From the NCBI GenBank assembly GCA_000648925.1, contig JFHF01000032.1, positions 38,126 to 102,125 of the forward strand: 64,000 nt of DNA, read 5' to 3'. Positions 17,116-26,521 of this stretch are shown one piece after another; positions within the stretch are counted from its first letter, which is position 1; every line of letters begins with the position of its first letter. Origin of the DNA: Caballeronia jiangsuensis. Its GTDB lineage: Bacteria; Pseudomonadota; Gammaproteobacteria; Burkholderiales; Burkholderiaceae. The notes under the pieces were generated by a model. That model was not told where the DNA came from and ran no database searches. It saw only the letters and a program-made list of their open reading frames with translations. Made by a program: the position numbers and the translations under genes.

Positions 17116-18093
17116 TCATTTGAAGCCCGCGACCGCATGCGGCACATAGGGCGCTTCGAGTTGCGCGATCTCGTCGGCAGTGAGATCGAGCGTCAACGCG
17201 GCGACTGCATCGCTCACATGATTCGGCTTCGATGCCCCGATGATCGGCGCGCTCACCGGCGCCTTCTGCGCGACCCACGCCAGCGCCACTTGCGCACGCG
17301 GCACGCCGCGCGCCTTCGCCACCGCGGCCACGGCTTCGACCACCGCGCGATCGGCGTCGTCCGTGCGATAGAGCGTGCTGCCGAACGCATCCGATTCCTG
17401 ACGCGCGCTCGTCGCGTCCCATTCGCGCGTAAGACGTCCGCGTGCAAGCGGACTCCACGGCAACATGCCGATGCCCTGGTCCTTGCAAAGCGGAATCATC
17501 TCGCGCTCTTCCTCGCGATACAGCAGATTCAAATGATTCTGCATCGTCTTGAACTCGACCCAGCCGTTCGCCCGCGATGTGTAGAGCGCCTTGCTGAACT
17601 GCCACGCATACATCGATGACGCGCCGATATAACGCGCCTTGCCTGCCTTCACGACATCGTGCAGCGCTTCGAGCGTTTCTTCGATCGGCGTCCGGTAATC
17701 CCAGCGATGGATTTGAAAGAGATCGACGTAATCGGTGCCCAGACGCTTCAGGCTGTTATCGATCTCGTTGAAGATCGCCTTGCGCGACAGCCCCATGCCA
17801 TTCGGACCGGGACGCATGCGATTGAAGACTTTCGTCGCGATCACGATATCGTCGCGTTTCGTGAAATCGCGCAGCGCGCGCCCGACGATTTCTTCCGACG
17901 TGCCGTCCGAGTACGTGTTGGCCGTATCGAAGAAATTGATGCCCGCTTCGAGCGCCTCCTTGATGAGCGGACGACTTTCTTCCTCATCCAGCGTCCACGG
18001 ATGCGTGCCGCGATCGGGCACGCCGTAAGTCATGCAACCAAGACAGAGCCGCGACACGTCGAGGCCGGTCGAACCCAGTTTCACGTATTCCAT
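17116..18093 (-). CDS. Aldo/keto reductase
   Basis: A 325-residue TIM-barrel NADPH-dependent oxidoreductase. The catalytic tetrad region is visible: D-x3-Y in FFDTANTYSDG (~55-62), Lys in IVIATKVF and His in FQIHRWDY. The N-terminus MEYVKLGSTGLDVSRLCLGCMTYG and the C-terminal GASKPNHV cofactor loop fit the YajO/AKR subfamily. It reduces aldehydes or ketones; the substrate is not predictable. AAGGAGATTT precedes the start. It converges with the PLD gene. Confidence 0.94.
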   Translation of the reverse strand: MEYVKLGSTGLDVSRLCLGCMTYGVPDRGTHPWTLDEEESRPLIKEALEAGINFFDTANTYSDGTSEEIVGRALRDFTKRDDIVIATKVFNRMRPGPNGMGLSRKAIFNEIDNSLKRLGTDYVDLFQIHRWDYRTPIEETLEALHDVVKAGKARYIGASSMYAWQFSKALYTSRANGWVEFKTMQNHLNLLYREEEREMIPLCKDQGIGMLPWSPLARGRLTREWDATSARQESDAFGSTLYRTDDADRAVVEAVAAVAKARGVPRAQVALAWVAQKAPVSAPIIGASKPNHVSDAVAALTLDLTADEIAQLEAPYVPHAVAGFK

Positions 18094-18247
18094 CGTGCGA
18101 AATCTCCTTGCAAAGCGAAAGGGTATGCGCAGGCGCGCTCGCGCATGAACGACGAAGCGTAGAACATTAACTCACTATTGCGCGGCCTGCTTTCCCGAAC
18201 CCTGTCGGCCGTGCGCGAAGATCGATGCATCGCGAGCGAATCGACCA

Positions 18248-19144
18248 TCAAAGCGCCAGCACATTCACCGCCACATCCACATGATGTGCGCCACCGCCGA
18301 GAATCATCCCGCGCAATAACGACACGTCGCTGTAATCGCGCCCCGTCGCGAGCGTGACATGATCGAGGTCCGCGAGCACGTCATTGGTCGGATCGAGATC
18401 GATCCATCCGCTTTGCGGACAATGCACCGAAACCCACGCATGCGATGCATCCGCGCCGATAAGACGGGCATGTCCCGGCGGCGGATCGTTGCGCAAATAG
18501 CCGCTCACGTAGCGCGCCGGCAGTCCCAGCGAACGCAGACAGCCGATCATCACTTGCGAGAAGTCCTGGCACACGCCATGACGCAATTCGAACGCGCGCG
18601 ATGCGGGCGTATCGAACGCGGTGGCCGATGGCTTGTATTCGAAGTCCTCGTGAATGCGATGCATCAGATCGATGGCGCCCGCAACGAGCGGCGTGCCCGC
18701 ATCGAAACTGGCTTGCGCATAGGCGCGCAATGCATGATCGAGCGAGATGTTAGGCGACGCATAACAAAACTCGCTCTCCGGATAGAACGACTCGCCGGCC
18801 CGATAGCGCATCCGTTGCGCGACGGTTTCCCACGGCGGCGTGGCCTCTGCATCGAGCGCATTCCAGCGCGGCGTGAGCCGCACCGTGGTTTCGCTCGTCA
18901 TCGAAAGACGCTCGTGCGGCGCGTCGAGCGAGAAGTACAGCACGTCATTGCCGAATGCATCGACGCGGCTATGCACATAAGACGGCACCGGCTCGATGCG
19001 CTCCGTATGCGAAATCACCTGCTGCCACGGACAATGCAACGGACGAATGGTCGCGAGATGCTGCGCGATTTCGACTGGCGTCGAATATCGATAGGTCGTG
19101 CGATGCGTCACCGCGAGCACGGTATCGTTCATGCCGAGACTCAT
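18248..19144 (-). CDS. Transglutaminase-like cysteine peptidase family protein
   Basis: A 298-residue protein. An N-terminal beta-rich domain (THRTTYRYSTPVEIAQH) leads to a transglutaminase core with Cys192 (HGVCQDFSQ), His235 (DASHAWV) and Asp251 (IDLDPTND). Bacterial members act as peptidases or amide-transfer enzymes on peptide or gamma-glutamyl bonds. No signal peptide is visible, so it is cytoplasmic. It is the third gene of an operon with the fused ATP-grasp/alpha-E gene (4-bp overlap at 19141-19144) and the DUF2126 transglutaminase. Confidence 0.93.
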   Translation of the reverse strand: MSLGMNDTVLAVTHRTTYRYSTPVEIAQHLATIRPLHCPWQQVISHTERIEPVPSYVHSRVDAFGNDVLYFSLDAPHERLSMTSETTVRLTPRWNALDAEATPPWETVAQRMRYRAGESFYPESEFCYASPNISLDHALRAYAQASFDAGTPLVAGAIDLMHRIHEDFEYKPSATAFDTPASRAFELRHGVCQDFSQVMIGCLRSLGLPARYVSGYLRNDPPPGHARLIGADASHAWVSVHCPQSGWIDLDPTNDVLADLDHVTLATGRDYSDVSLLRGMILGGGAHHVDVAVNVLAL

Positions 19145-21765
19145 GACGACACCTGCGCGGAAAGCGTGTTCGCGTGACTGAAGTAGCGCGCGCTCACTTC
19201 ATTCGATGCCGCGAAAACCGATGCCACGAGCCTGTCGCATAGCGCGATCAATGCATCATGTAGGCCGTTCTCATCCGTCTCGCACAGTGCGGTGAGATCC
19301 GGCAATGCATCGGCGTGAACGAGCAGGTCCGCGAAACGCGTCGCTTGTGCGCGGCGTGCGCCGCCCGCAGCGGCTGCGATCTCGTCGAGCTTCGTGCGCA
19401 GGCGCGCGTACACGCCATAGAGTCCGCGCGGATTGGTTTGATCCACCACGATCAGGTCGATCAACGCCGGCACTTCGAGCCTGCCCGGATAGAGCGAACG
19501 ATACGTGAGCGTGCTGTCGAAGAGTTGCAGGAGCAGATCGAAGACGGCAGGCGATGCGAGCGTGCCGCGCTCGGCGACCACGCGCAGAATCGTCGCCATC
19601 GTCGAGACGCGTTCGATGTGCCGCCCGATGAACAAGAGCCGCCACGCCTGATCGCGCGTCATGCGATCGCCCTGCGCGCCGCTGATCGCGGACAGTTGCG
19701 TCGCGAGTTGCTCGAGTGCGCTCGCAAGCATCAGACGATCATAGTCGCGACCGATGCGCACCGTGCTTGCGTCAGGGGGATCGCTGAACACGAGGCGCGC
19801 GAGCGCATCGCGAAAGTCGTTGCGCGACGCGAGAATCGTGCGCCAGTGATCCGTCGAAAGCCGGTCGCGTATCTCGCCGCATGCGCGGGCCTGATCCGCG
19901 AGATTGCTGCCGATGCTCGTCGCCCTGCCCGATTCCGGCAATCCTGCGACGAGCACGCGCTCGAATGCTTGCGGCGTGCTGCGCGCGAGCGTATCGACCG
20001 ATGGAATCAGCCCGCATTCCGACGCGAGTTCCACGAGTGTCGGGAAGAGTTCCTCGGCGACACTGCCATCGAGCATCCCGAGCAAGAGCCGGCACACCCG
20101 CACGTTGTTTTCCGCGCGTTCGCCGTAACGCCCGGCCCAGAAGAGATTCTCAGCGGCGCGGCTCGATACGATGCGATGCTTGCGCAAATCGCCCGGCTTC
20201 ATCGGCGTGGGTCGTAACGAAACCGACCCTCCGGGCTGGCTCGACATCACCCAGGTATCGACGCTGCTGCCGCCGAATTGCATGGACACCGTCGCGCGCT
20301 TGTCGGCCGCGAGTCGTGTGAAGCCACCCGGCATCACGCTCCAGCTTCCATCGATATTGGCGATCGCGTAGGCGCGCAGCACGCAGGGACGCGATCCGAT
20401 CGCGCCATCGTGAAAGCGCGGCGCACTGGAGAACGGCAGATCCTCCTGCACCGTGAAGACATCGGGCGCGCGTTCGATGCGCTCGCGCCATGCCGCAATA
20501 TCCTGGACGCCCGCATCGATCCCCGGCGCGTGCTCGGCCTCGGGGCCCGGCCATGTCGGCGCAATGAGCGCGCTGTCCACGCGCTCGAAGACCTCGCGAC
20601 GCGCGGCCTGCTCGCCGCACCACCATGTCGGCACAGTCGGCAATTCGAGTTCTTCGTCCAGCAACGCCTGCGCGATGCCCGGCAGAAATGCATTGAGCGC
20701 GGGCGATTCCGTGAAGCCCGCTCCCGGCATGTTCGAGACCATCACGTTGCCCGCGCGCATCACCTGCAACAGACCAGGCACGCCGATCGTGGAATCGGCG
20801 CGCAATTCGACGGGATCGCAAAACGCATCGTCCAGGCGTCGCAAGACCGCATGCACGCGCGACAGGCCAGCGAGCGTCTTGAGATAGAGCTTGTCATGGC
20901 GAACCGTGAGGTCCTTGCCTTCGACGAGCGTCACGCCGAGATAGCGCGCGAGAAACACGTGCTCGAAATAAGTTTCGCTGAACGGGCCCGGACTCAGCAA
21001 CGCGATATGCGGCGCGTCGTTCGATGCATCGCTGCGGCCGTCTTCGTCATCGCGCATCGTCGCGCGCGCGGCTTGCGCGATGGTCGCGATGAGTTGCGAA
21101 TAGGTCGCCGCGAGACGGCTCACGCGCATTGCACGAAACGGTTCGGCAAAGAGGCTCGCGACGATCATGCGATTTTCCAGCGCATAGCCGAGCCCCGAAG
21201 GCACTTCCGTCCGATGCGCGACGACCGTCCACGCGCCCGATGGTGCACGCGCGAGATCCACCGCGACGATCTGCAGGAAGCGGCCGAAGGGCGGCACGAA
21301 ACCCTTCACTGCGCGCAGATAGCCGGGGTGTCCGAACACGAGCGCGCTGGGCAATAGCCCGCGTTGCAGCAGCGTCTGCGGGCCGTAGACATCCGCGACG
21401 ATCGCTTCCATCAAGCGTGCGCGTTGCGCGACGCCGCGTTCGATCGACGCCCATTCTTCTTCGTCGATGATGAGCGGCAGGAGATCGAGCGACCACGCGC
21501 GCGGCTTGCCGTTGTCGGCATAGACGTTGTACGTGATGTCGTTGTCGCGCACCTGCTGCGCGACGGCGCTTACGCCATCGTCGAGCCGCGCGATGCCCTG
21601 CTCGCCGAGCAATTCGAAGAAGTGCCGCCACGGCTCGCGCAACTGTCCCGCCGTGTCGCGCAGTTCGTCCCAGTGCCCTTCACGCGCGGGCAGCGTGCGC
21701 AGCAGCGCGAGCGCATCGATGCGCGCCGCGGCGGTATCGAAAGGCAAGGTCGATTGATAAGCCAA
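19141..21765 (-). CDS. Fused circularly permuted ATP-grasp / alpha-E protein
   Basis: An 874-residue fusion. Residues ~30-530 match the circularly permuted ATP-grasp family (WSLDLLPLIIDEEEW, ENRMIVASLF, VMPGGFTRLA, DTWVMSS). Residues ~545-860 are an alpha-E helical domain (SRAAENLFWAGRYGERAEN). ATP-grasp enzymes join a carboxylate to an amine via an acyl phosphate. The Lys/Gly-rich loop seen in the stand-alone paralogue at 27622-29097 (KETHGAGGYGM) is not recognisable here; the equivalent stretch reads ALIAPTWPG. Catalysis may therefore be lost or altered. It is coupled to the downstream transglutaminase. Confidence 0.93.
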   Translation of the reverse strand: MAYQSTLPFDTAAARIDALALLRTLPAREGHWDELRDTAGQLREPWRHFFELLGEQGIARLDDGVSAVAQQVRDNDITYNVYADNGKPRAWSLDLLPLIIDEEEWASIERGVAQRARLMEAIVADVYGPQTLLQRGLLPSALVFGHPGYLRAVKGFVPPFGRFLQIVAVDLARAPSGAWTVVAHRTEVPSGLGYALENRMIVASLFAEPFRAMRVSRLAATYSQLIATIAQAARATMRDDEDGRSDASNDAPHIALLSPGPFSETYFEHVFLARYLGVTLVEGKDLTVRHDKLYLKTLAGLSRVHAVLRRLDDAFCDPVELRADSTIGVPGLLQVMRAGNVMVSNMPGAGFTESPALNAFLPGIAQALLDEELELPTVPTWWCGEQAARREVFERVDSALIAPTWPGPEAEHAPGIDAGVQDIAAWRERIERAPDVFTVQEDLPFSSAPRFHDGAIGSRPCVLRAYAIANIDGSWSVMPGGFTRLAADKRATVSMQFGGSSVDTWVMSSQPGGSVSLRPTPMKPGDLRKHRIVSSRAAENLFWAGRYGERAENNVRVCRLLLGMLDGSVAEELFPTLVELASECGLIPSVDTLARSTPQAFERVLVAGLPESGRATSIGSNLADQARACGEIRDRLSTDHWRTILASRNDFRDALARLVFSDPPDASTVRIGRDYDRLMLASALEQLATQLSAISGAQGDRMTRDQAWRLLFIGRHIERVSTMATILRVVAERGTLASPAVFDLLLQLFDSTLTYRSLYPGRLEVPALIDLIVVDQTNPRGLYGVYARLRTKLDEIAAAAGGARRAQATRFADLLVHADALPDLTALCETDENGLHDALIALCDRLVASVFAASNEVSARYFSHANTLSAQVSS

Positions 21766-21802
21766 AGTCGTCTCTGCTCTTTATTCGAATGATGAATGCA
21801 TT

Positions 21803-24800
21803 TCAACGATAGCGCAGGTCGAGCGTGAACGGGAATTCGAGGCTGCGTTTGCGGGCTTCGACATGCATCGCGCCGGGCGTATGACCCGTCGCGAAGAAAC
21901 GTGCGCGCCTGCGGCTTTCCGCTTCATACGCGTTGACCGGGAAGGTCTGATAGTTGCGCCCGCCCGGATGCGCGACGTGATACTGGCACCCGCCGATCGC
22001 GCGTCCCGTCCATGTATCGACGATATCGAACGTGAGCGGCGCATGCGCCTCGATCGTAGGATGCAGGGACGCCGCCTGCGACCATGCGCGAAAGCGCACG
22101 CCCGCGACGTATTCGCTGACGCGCCCCGTCGGTTGCAGCGGCAGCGTCTCGCCGTTCACGGTCACGACATGTCGATTGCCATTCAGCCCGAGCACGCGCA
22201 CTTCGAGACGCTCGACGGACGAGTCCACGAAGCGCACCGTGCCACCGATGGCGCCTTCCTCGCCCATCACATGCCACGGTTCGAGCGCATTGCGAATCGT
22301 GAGTGCGATGCCGTTGGTATCGTATCCGCCGACCAGCGGGAAACGGAATTCGAAGTGCGGCGCGAACCAGCTTTGCTCGAATGCGAAGCCTGCTTCGCGC
22401 AGTTCGGCGAGCACGTCATCGAAGTCCATCTGCACGAAGGTGCGGAGCATGAAGCGATCATGCAGTTCCGTGCCCCAGCGCGTGAGGCGCGCGGTATAGG
22501 GCGTGTCCCAGAATCGCGCGACGAGCGCGCGCAACAGCAGTTGCTGCACGAGACTCATGCGGGCATGTGGCGGCATCTCGAAGCCACGCAGTTCCAGCAG
22601 GCCGAGCCTGCCGGTCGGGCCATCGGGCGAATACAGCTTGTCGATGCAGAACTCCGCGCGATGCGTGTTGCCCGTCACATCGATCAGGATGTTGCGCAGA
22701 ATGCGGTCGATGAGCCACGGCGGCACGGTCGCACTGTCGCGGCCGCCGAGCAGGTCGAGCTGACGCTGCAATTCGGCGAACGCGATCTCCAGTTCATAAA
22801 CCTGATCGTTGCGCGCTTCGTCGACGCGTGGCGCCTGACTGGTCGGACCGATGAACAGGCCCGAGAACAGCATCGACAACGATGGATGGTTGTGCCAATA
22901 GCGGATGAGGCTCGCGAGCAGATCGGGACGGCGCAGAAAAGGACTGTCGGCAGGCGTCGCGCCACCGAGCACAAAGTGATTGCCGCCGCCGGTTCCGGTA
23001 TGGCGACCGTCGAGCATGAACTTCTCCGGGCTCAGATATGACTCGTGCGCCGCGTTATAGAGAAACTCCGTGTGTTCGACGAGATCGTTCCAGTTCGCCG
23101 CCGGATGAATATTCACCTCGATCACGCCAGGGTCGGGCGTGACCTGCAACATCTTGAGGCGCGCATCGCGCGGCGGCGGATAGCCTTCGACGATGACCGG
23201 AATCTTCAGATCGGCGGAGGTCGCTTCGACGGCGGTCAGAAGATCGAGATAGTCGTCGAGCGAGGTAAGCGGCGGCATGAATACATGCATGAGCTTGTTG
23301 CCGTTGCCGAGCTTCTTGAGGGCGTCGGCTTCCGCTTTGGGACCGGCCGCACGCGACGGATCGCGCGCCTCCACGCACAGCGCGATGCGTGCGATCCAGC
23401 CGGCCGATTCGCCTCGTTGCGGCATGCGATCGCGCGATTCACCCGATCCAGGCGCACCCGATCTACCCGATTCACCCGATGCTCCGGCGCGCCCCGCCAC
23501 GCCCGCATCGGCATTTTGCATGCGCGATTCATTATCCAGATCCGCATATTGCATGCGTAATTCAGTCGCCGTGCGCAACGGCGTGGACGGCGCGAACGGG
23601 TCGTGCGTGTGCTGCCACGGGTAATCGCCTTCCGAGACCCACGGCAGCGAGTCGAGCGGCACGCGGTATCCCATCGGCGAGTCGCCCGGAACCAGGTACA
23701 TGCGCTCGTCGCGGAAGAACCACGGCCCGCTCACCCATCGCGCCGGCTGCGCCCCTGCGCCTTCTTCACGCGCGATCGGCAATGCGTAACCGGTGACAGA
23801 CGGCAAACCCGCGTCGAACACACGACGCAGGCGGCCGCGTTCCAGTTCGTCGCCGAGACGCGAGTCGAACGGATCGACGTTCACCGGCAAGCGGCGCTCG
23901 CGCCAGAGGTAGTACAGCGTGTCCTCGTACCCCGGTTGAATGTATTTTGAATCCAGCGAAAGCTTGCCCGCGAGATGATGCATAAAACGCGCGGCGTCAT
24001 CCGACGTGTATGACGCGGGCTGACGTTCATCCGCGAAGAGCGCCGGATCGTGCCAGCACGGTTCGCCGTCCGCGCGCCAGAACAGCGACAGCGCCCAGCG
24101 CGGCAATTGCTCGCCCGGATACCACTTGCCCTGTCCGATGTGCAGGAAGCCGCGCGCGCCGTACTGCGCGCGCAGCTTGTCCATCAGCGAAACAGCGTAG
24201 GCGCGCTTGGTCGGGCCGAGCGCGTCGGTGTTCCATTCCGGCTCGTCGCGGTCGCGTACCGACACGTAAGTCGGTTCGCCGCCCATTGTGAGGCGCACGT
24301 CCGATGCGCTCAATTGCGCATCGACCTGCTCGCCCATGCGCAGCACCGCGTCCCAGTCTTCCTCGCTGTACGGCTTCGTGACGCGCGGCGTTTCGCGCAC
24401 ACGCTCGATCGACATCGCGTGATCGAACTCGACTTCGCATTTTTCCACCGCGCCCGAGACCGGCGCCGCGCTGTCCGGCTCCGGCGTGCACGCGACGGGA
24501 ATATGTCCTTCGCCCGCGAGCAGGCCGGACGTCGGATCGAAACCGATCCAGCCCGCGCCCGGCAGAAAGACTTCGCACCATGCATGCAGATCGGTGAAGT
24601 CCACTTCGGTGCCGCTAGGACCATCGAGCGATTTGACATCGGGCGCGAGTTGCAGCAGATAACCCGACACGAAGCGTGCGGCCAGGCCGAGATGGCGCAG
24701 CGTCTCGACGAGCAGCCAGCCCGAATCGCGGCACGAGCCGGCCGCGCTTTCGAGCGTTTCCTCGGGTGTCTGCACACCCGGCTCCATGCGGATCAGATAA

Positions 24801-25270
24801 CGAATCTCATGGGAAAGCCGCTGATTGAGCGCCACGAGGTAATCCATCGTGGCGCGCGGAGCGCGATCGATACTTTCGACGAATGCCGCAAAGCGCGGCG
24901 TCAGCTCGCACTTGACCATATAGGGCGCGAGATCGTGCAGCAACTCGGGCGCGTATGCAAACGGAAACTTCTCGGCGGACGGTTCGAGAAAGAAATCGAA
25001 CGGGTTATACACGGCCATTTCGGCGACGAGATCGACCGTCACCTTGAATTCGCGCGTTTTCTCCGGGAAAACAAGGCGCGCCTGATAGTTCGCGAACGCG
25101 TCCTGCTGCCAGTTGATGAAATGGTCCTCGGGCTCGACGCGCATCGAATACGACACGATCGGCGTACGGCAATGCGGCGCGGGCCGCAAACGGACAACCT
25201 GCGGCGACAGACCGACGAGCCGGTCATAACGATAATGCGTGACATGGTTCAGTGCGACACGAATGGACAC
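21803..25270 (-). CDS. DUF2126 transglutaminase, large
   Basis: A 1155-residue protein. The N-terminal ~300 residues are a transglutaminase domain with Cys180 (AAGSCRDSGW), His229 (DLHAWCEV) and Asp245 (IGFDPTSG). The remaining ~850 residues are the DUF2126 region (MGGEPTYVS, ITGG-like GTGGGNHFVLGG, ELRGFEMPPH). It first appears in the operon that continues with the ATP-grasp/alpha-E fusion after a 37-bp gap. The family is always found with those partners and probably processes or builds the same unknown peptide. An insert near ~605-650 is low complexity (GASGESGRSGAPGSGES). Confidence 0.93.
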   Translation of the reverse strand: MSIRVALNHVTHYRYDRLVGLSPQVVRLRPAPHCRTPIVSYSMRVEPEDHFINWQQDAFANYQARLVFPEKTREFKVTVDLVAEMAVYNPFDFFLEPSAEKFPFAYAPELLHDLAPYMVKCELTPRFAAFVESIDRAPRATMDYLVALNQRLSHEIRYLIRMEPGVQTPEETLESAAGSCRDSGWLLVETLRHLGLAARFVSGYLLQLAPDVKSLDGPSGTEVDFTDLHAWCEVFLPGAGWIGFDPTSGLLAGEGHIPVACTPEPDSAAPVSGAVEKCEVEFDHAMSIERVRETPRVTKPYSEEDWDAVLRMGEQVDAQLSASDVRLTMGGEPTYVSVRDRDEPEWNTDALGPTKRAYAVSLMDKLRAQYGARGFLHIGQGKWYPGEQLPRWALSLFWRADGEPCWHDPALFADERQPASYTSDDAARFMHHLAGKLSLDSKYIQPGYEDTLYYLWRERRLPVNVDPFDSRLGDELERGRLRRVFDAGLPSVTGYALPIAREEGAGAQPARWVSGPWFFRDERMYLVPGDSPMGYRVPLDSLPWVSEGDYPWQHTHDPFAPSTPLRTATELRMQYADLDNESRMQNADAGVAGRAGASGESGRSGAPGSGESRDRMPQRGESAGWIARIALCVEARDPSRAAGPKAEADALKKLGNGNKLMHVFMPPLTSLDDYLDLLTAVEATSADLKIPVIVEGYPPPRDARLKMLQVTPDPGVIEVNIHPAANWNDLVEHTEFLYNAAHESYLSPEKFMLDGRHTGTGGGNHFVLGGATPADSPFLRRPDLLASLIRYWHNHPSLSMLFSGLFIGPTSQAPRVDEARNDQVYELEIAFAELQRQLDLLGGRDSATVPPWLIDRILRNILIDVTGNTHRAEFCIDKLYSPDGPTGRLGLLELRGFEMPPHARMSLVQQLLLRALVARFWDTPYTARLTRWGTELHDRFMLRTFVQMDFDDVLAELREAGFAFEQSWFAPHFEFRFPLVGGYDTNGIALTIRNALEPWHVMGEEGAIGGTVRFVDSSVERLEVRVLGLNGNRHVVTVNGETLPLQPTGRVSEYVAGVRFRAWSQAASLHPTIEAHAPLTFDIVDTWTGRAIGGCQYHVAHPGGRNYQTFPVNAYEAESRRRARFFATGHTPGAMHVEARKRSLEFPFTLDLRYR

Positions 25271-25431
25271 GCCGGACTCCTTTGTTCAATTGACGCCGTG
25301 CACGCAACGCGCGCTGCAACGCTTTTTCTGCTCGTCATGGAAAAACGGCCTTTTCGCGGCATGATGATTGCGTCTACACCGCCTACAGCGCGCACCGCAC
25401 ATCGCGCGATAACACTTCCACCGACCACACG

Positions 25432-26511
25432 ATGAAGACCTTTCACTGCAACCGTTGCAACCAACTCGTATTCTTCGAAAACACGCATTGCGAAAACTGC
25501 GGCGCGCGGCTCGGTTACGTGCCCGAGATCAATCAGATCAGCGCCTTCGAGGACACCGAAGACGGCCGCTGGCGCAGCCTTCATCCTCTTGCGAGCGATC
25601 TCTTCTACCGGCCGTGCCATAACTACGCGGTCGAAAATGTCTGCAACTGGGTCGTCCCCGCGCCCGATGCCAATACGCCCGATACTCTCGATACGCTCTG
25701 CTGCTCGTGCCAGTTGACGAGCACCATTCCGAACCTCTCGAATCCGGAGAATCGCGTCTACTGGTATCGCATCGAAGCCGCCAAGCGCCGCCTGCTGTAC
25801 ACCTTTGCGGAGCTGGGCCTGTCCGTGAAGTCGCGTCAGGAAGATCCCGAACGCGGCCTCGAATTTCAGTTTCTCGAAGGCGATGCGAAAGGTCACGGCG
25901 TGATGACGGGCCATAACAACGGCATCATCACGCTCAACATCGCCGAAGCCGACGACGCGCATCGCGAGAAAACGCGCTCCGCGCTTCACGAGCCGTATCG
26001 CACATTGCTCGGTCATTTCCGCCATGAATCCGGGCATTACTTTTTCGATCGGCTGATCGGCGACACCGCGCGTATCGCGCCGTTTCGCACCGCATTTGGC
26101 GATGAACAAGCCGACTACGCCGCCGCGCTCGATCGTCATTACAAGGAAGGTCCGCCCGTTCAATGGGAAGACAACTTCATCAGCGCCTATGCCACGATGC
26201 ATCCGTGGGAAGACTGGGCGGAAACGTGGGCGCATTACCTGCATATCGTCGATACGCTCGACACCGCCGTTTCCTGCGGCCTCGTGCTCGTGCCCGACAG
26301 TCCGCACGAGCCCACCCTCACCGACCAGACACCGGTCGAGGAAACTACGTTCGATAACCTGATGAAACGCTGGTTTCCGCTCACTTATGTCCTGAACAGT
26401 TTGAATCGCAGTCTCGGCATGCCGGACGGATATCCCTTCACGCTTGCGCCGGCCGTCATCGACAAACTGCGCTTCGTGCATCGCGTCGTCGCGGCGGCGG
26501 CCAAGCGCTGA
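25432..26511 (+). CDS. Zinc-ribbon gluzincin-like metallopeptidase
   Basis: A 359-residue cytoplasmic protein. A zinc ribbon with CxxC pairs at 6/9 and 20/23 precedes a domain with HESGH at 198-202, a typical HExxH zinc-binding motif. HPWEDWAETWAHYLHI downstream probably supplies the third ligand. This is the family of putative zinc-binding peptidases (DUF2248-like). It is divergent from the DUF2126 gene and converges on the separate alpha-E gene, so it lies in the middle of the ATP-grasp/transglutaminase cluster. A protease acting on the cluster's product or substrate is inferred. Confidence 0.9.
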   Translation: MKTFHCNRCNQLVFFENTHCENCGARLGYVPEINQISAFEDTEDGRWRSLHPLASDLFYRPCHNYAVENVCNWVVPAPDANTPDTLDTLCCSCQLTSTIPNLSNPENRVYWYRIEAAKRRLLYTFAELGLSVKSRQEDPERGLEFQFLEGDAKGHGVMTGHNNGIITLNIAEADDAHREKTRSALHEPYRTLLGHFRHESGHYFFDRLIGDTARIAPFRTAFGDEQADYAAALDRHYKEGPPVQWEDNFISAYATMHPWEDWAETWAHYLHIVDTLDTAVSCGLVLVPDSPHEPTLTDQTPVEETTFDNLMKRWFPLTYVLNSLNRSLGMPDGYPFTLAPAVIDKLRFVHRVVAAAAKR

Positions 26512-26521
26512 AGACACGCGC

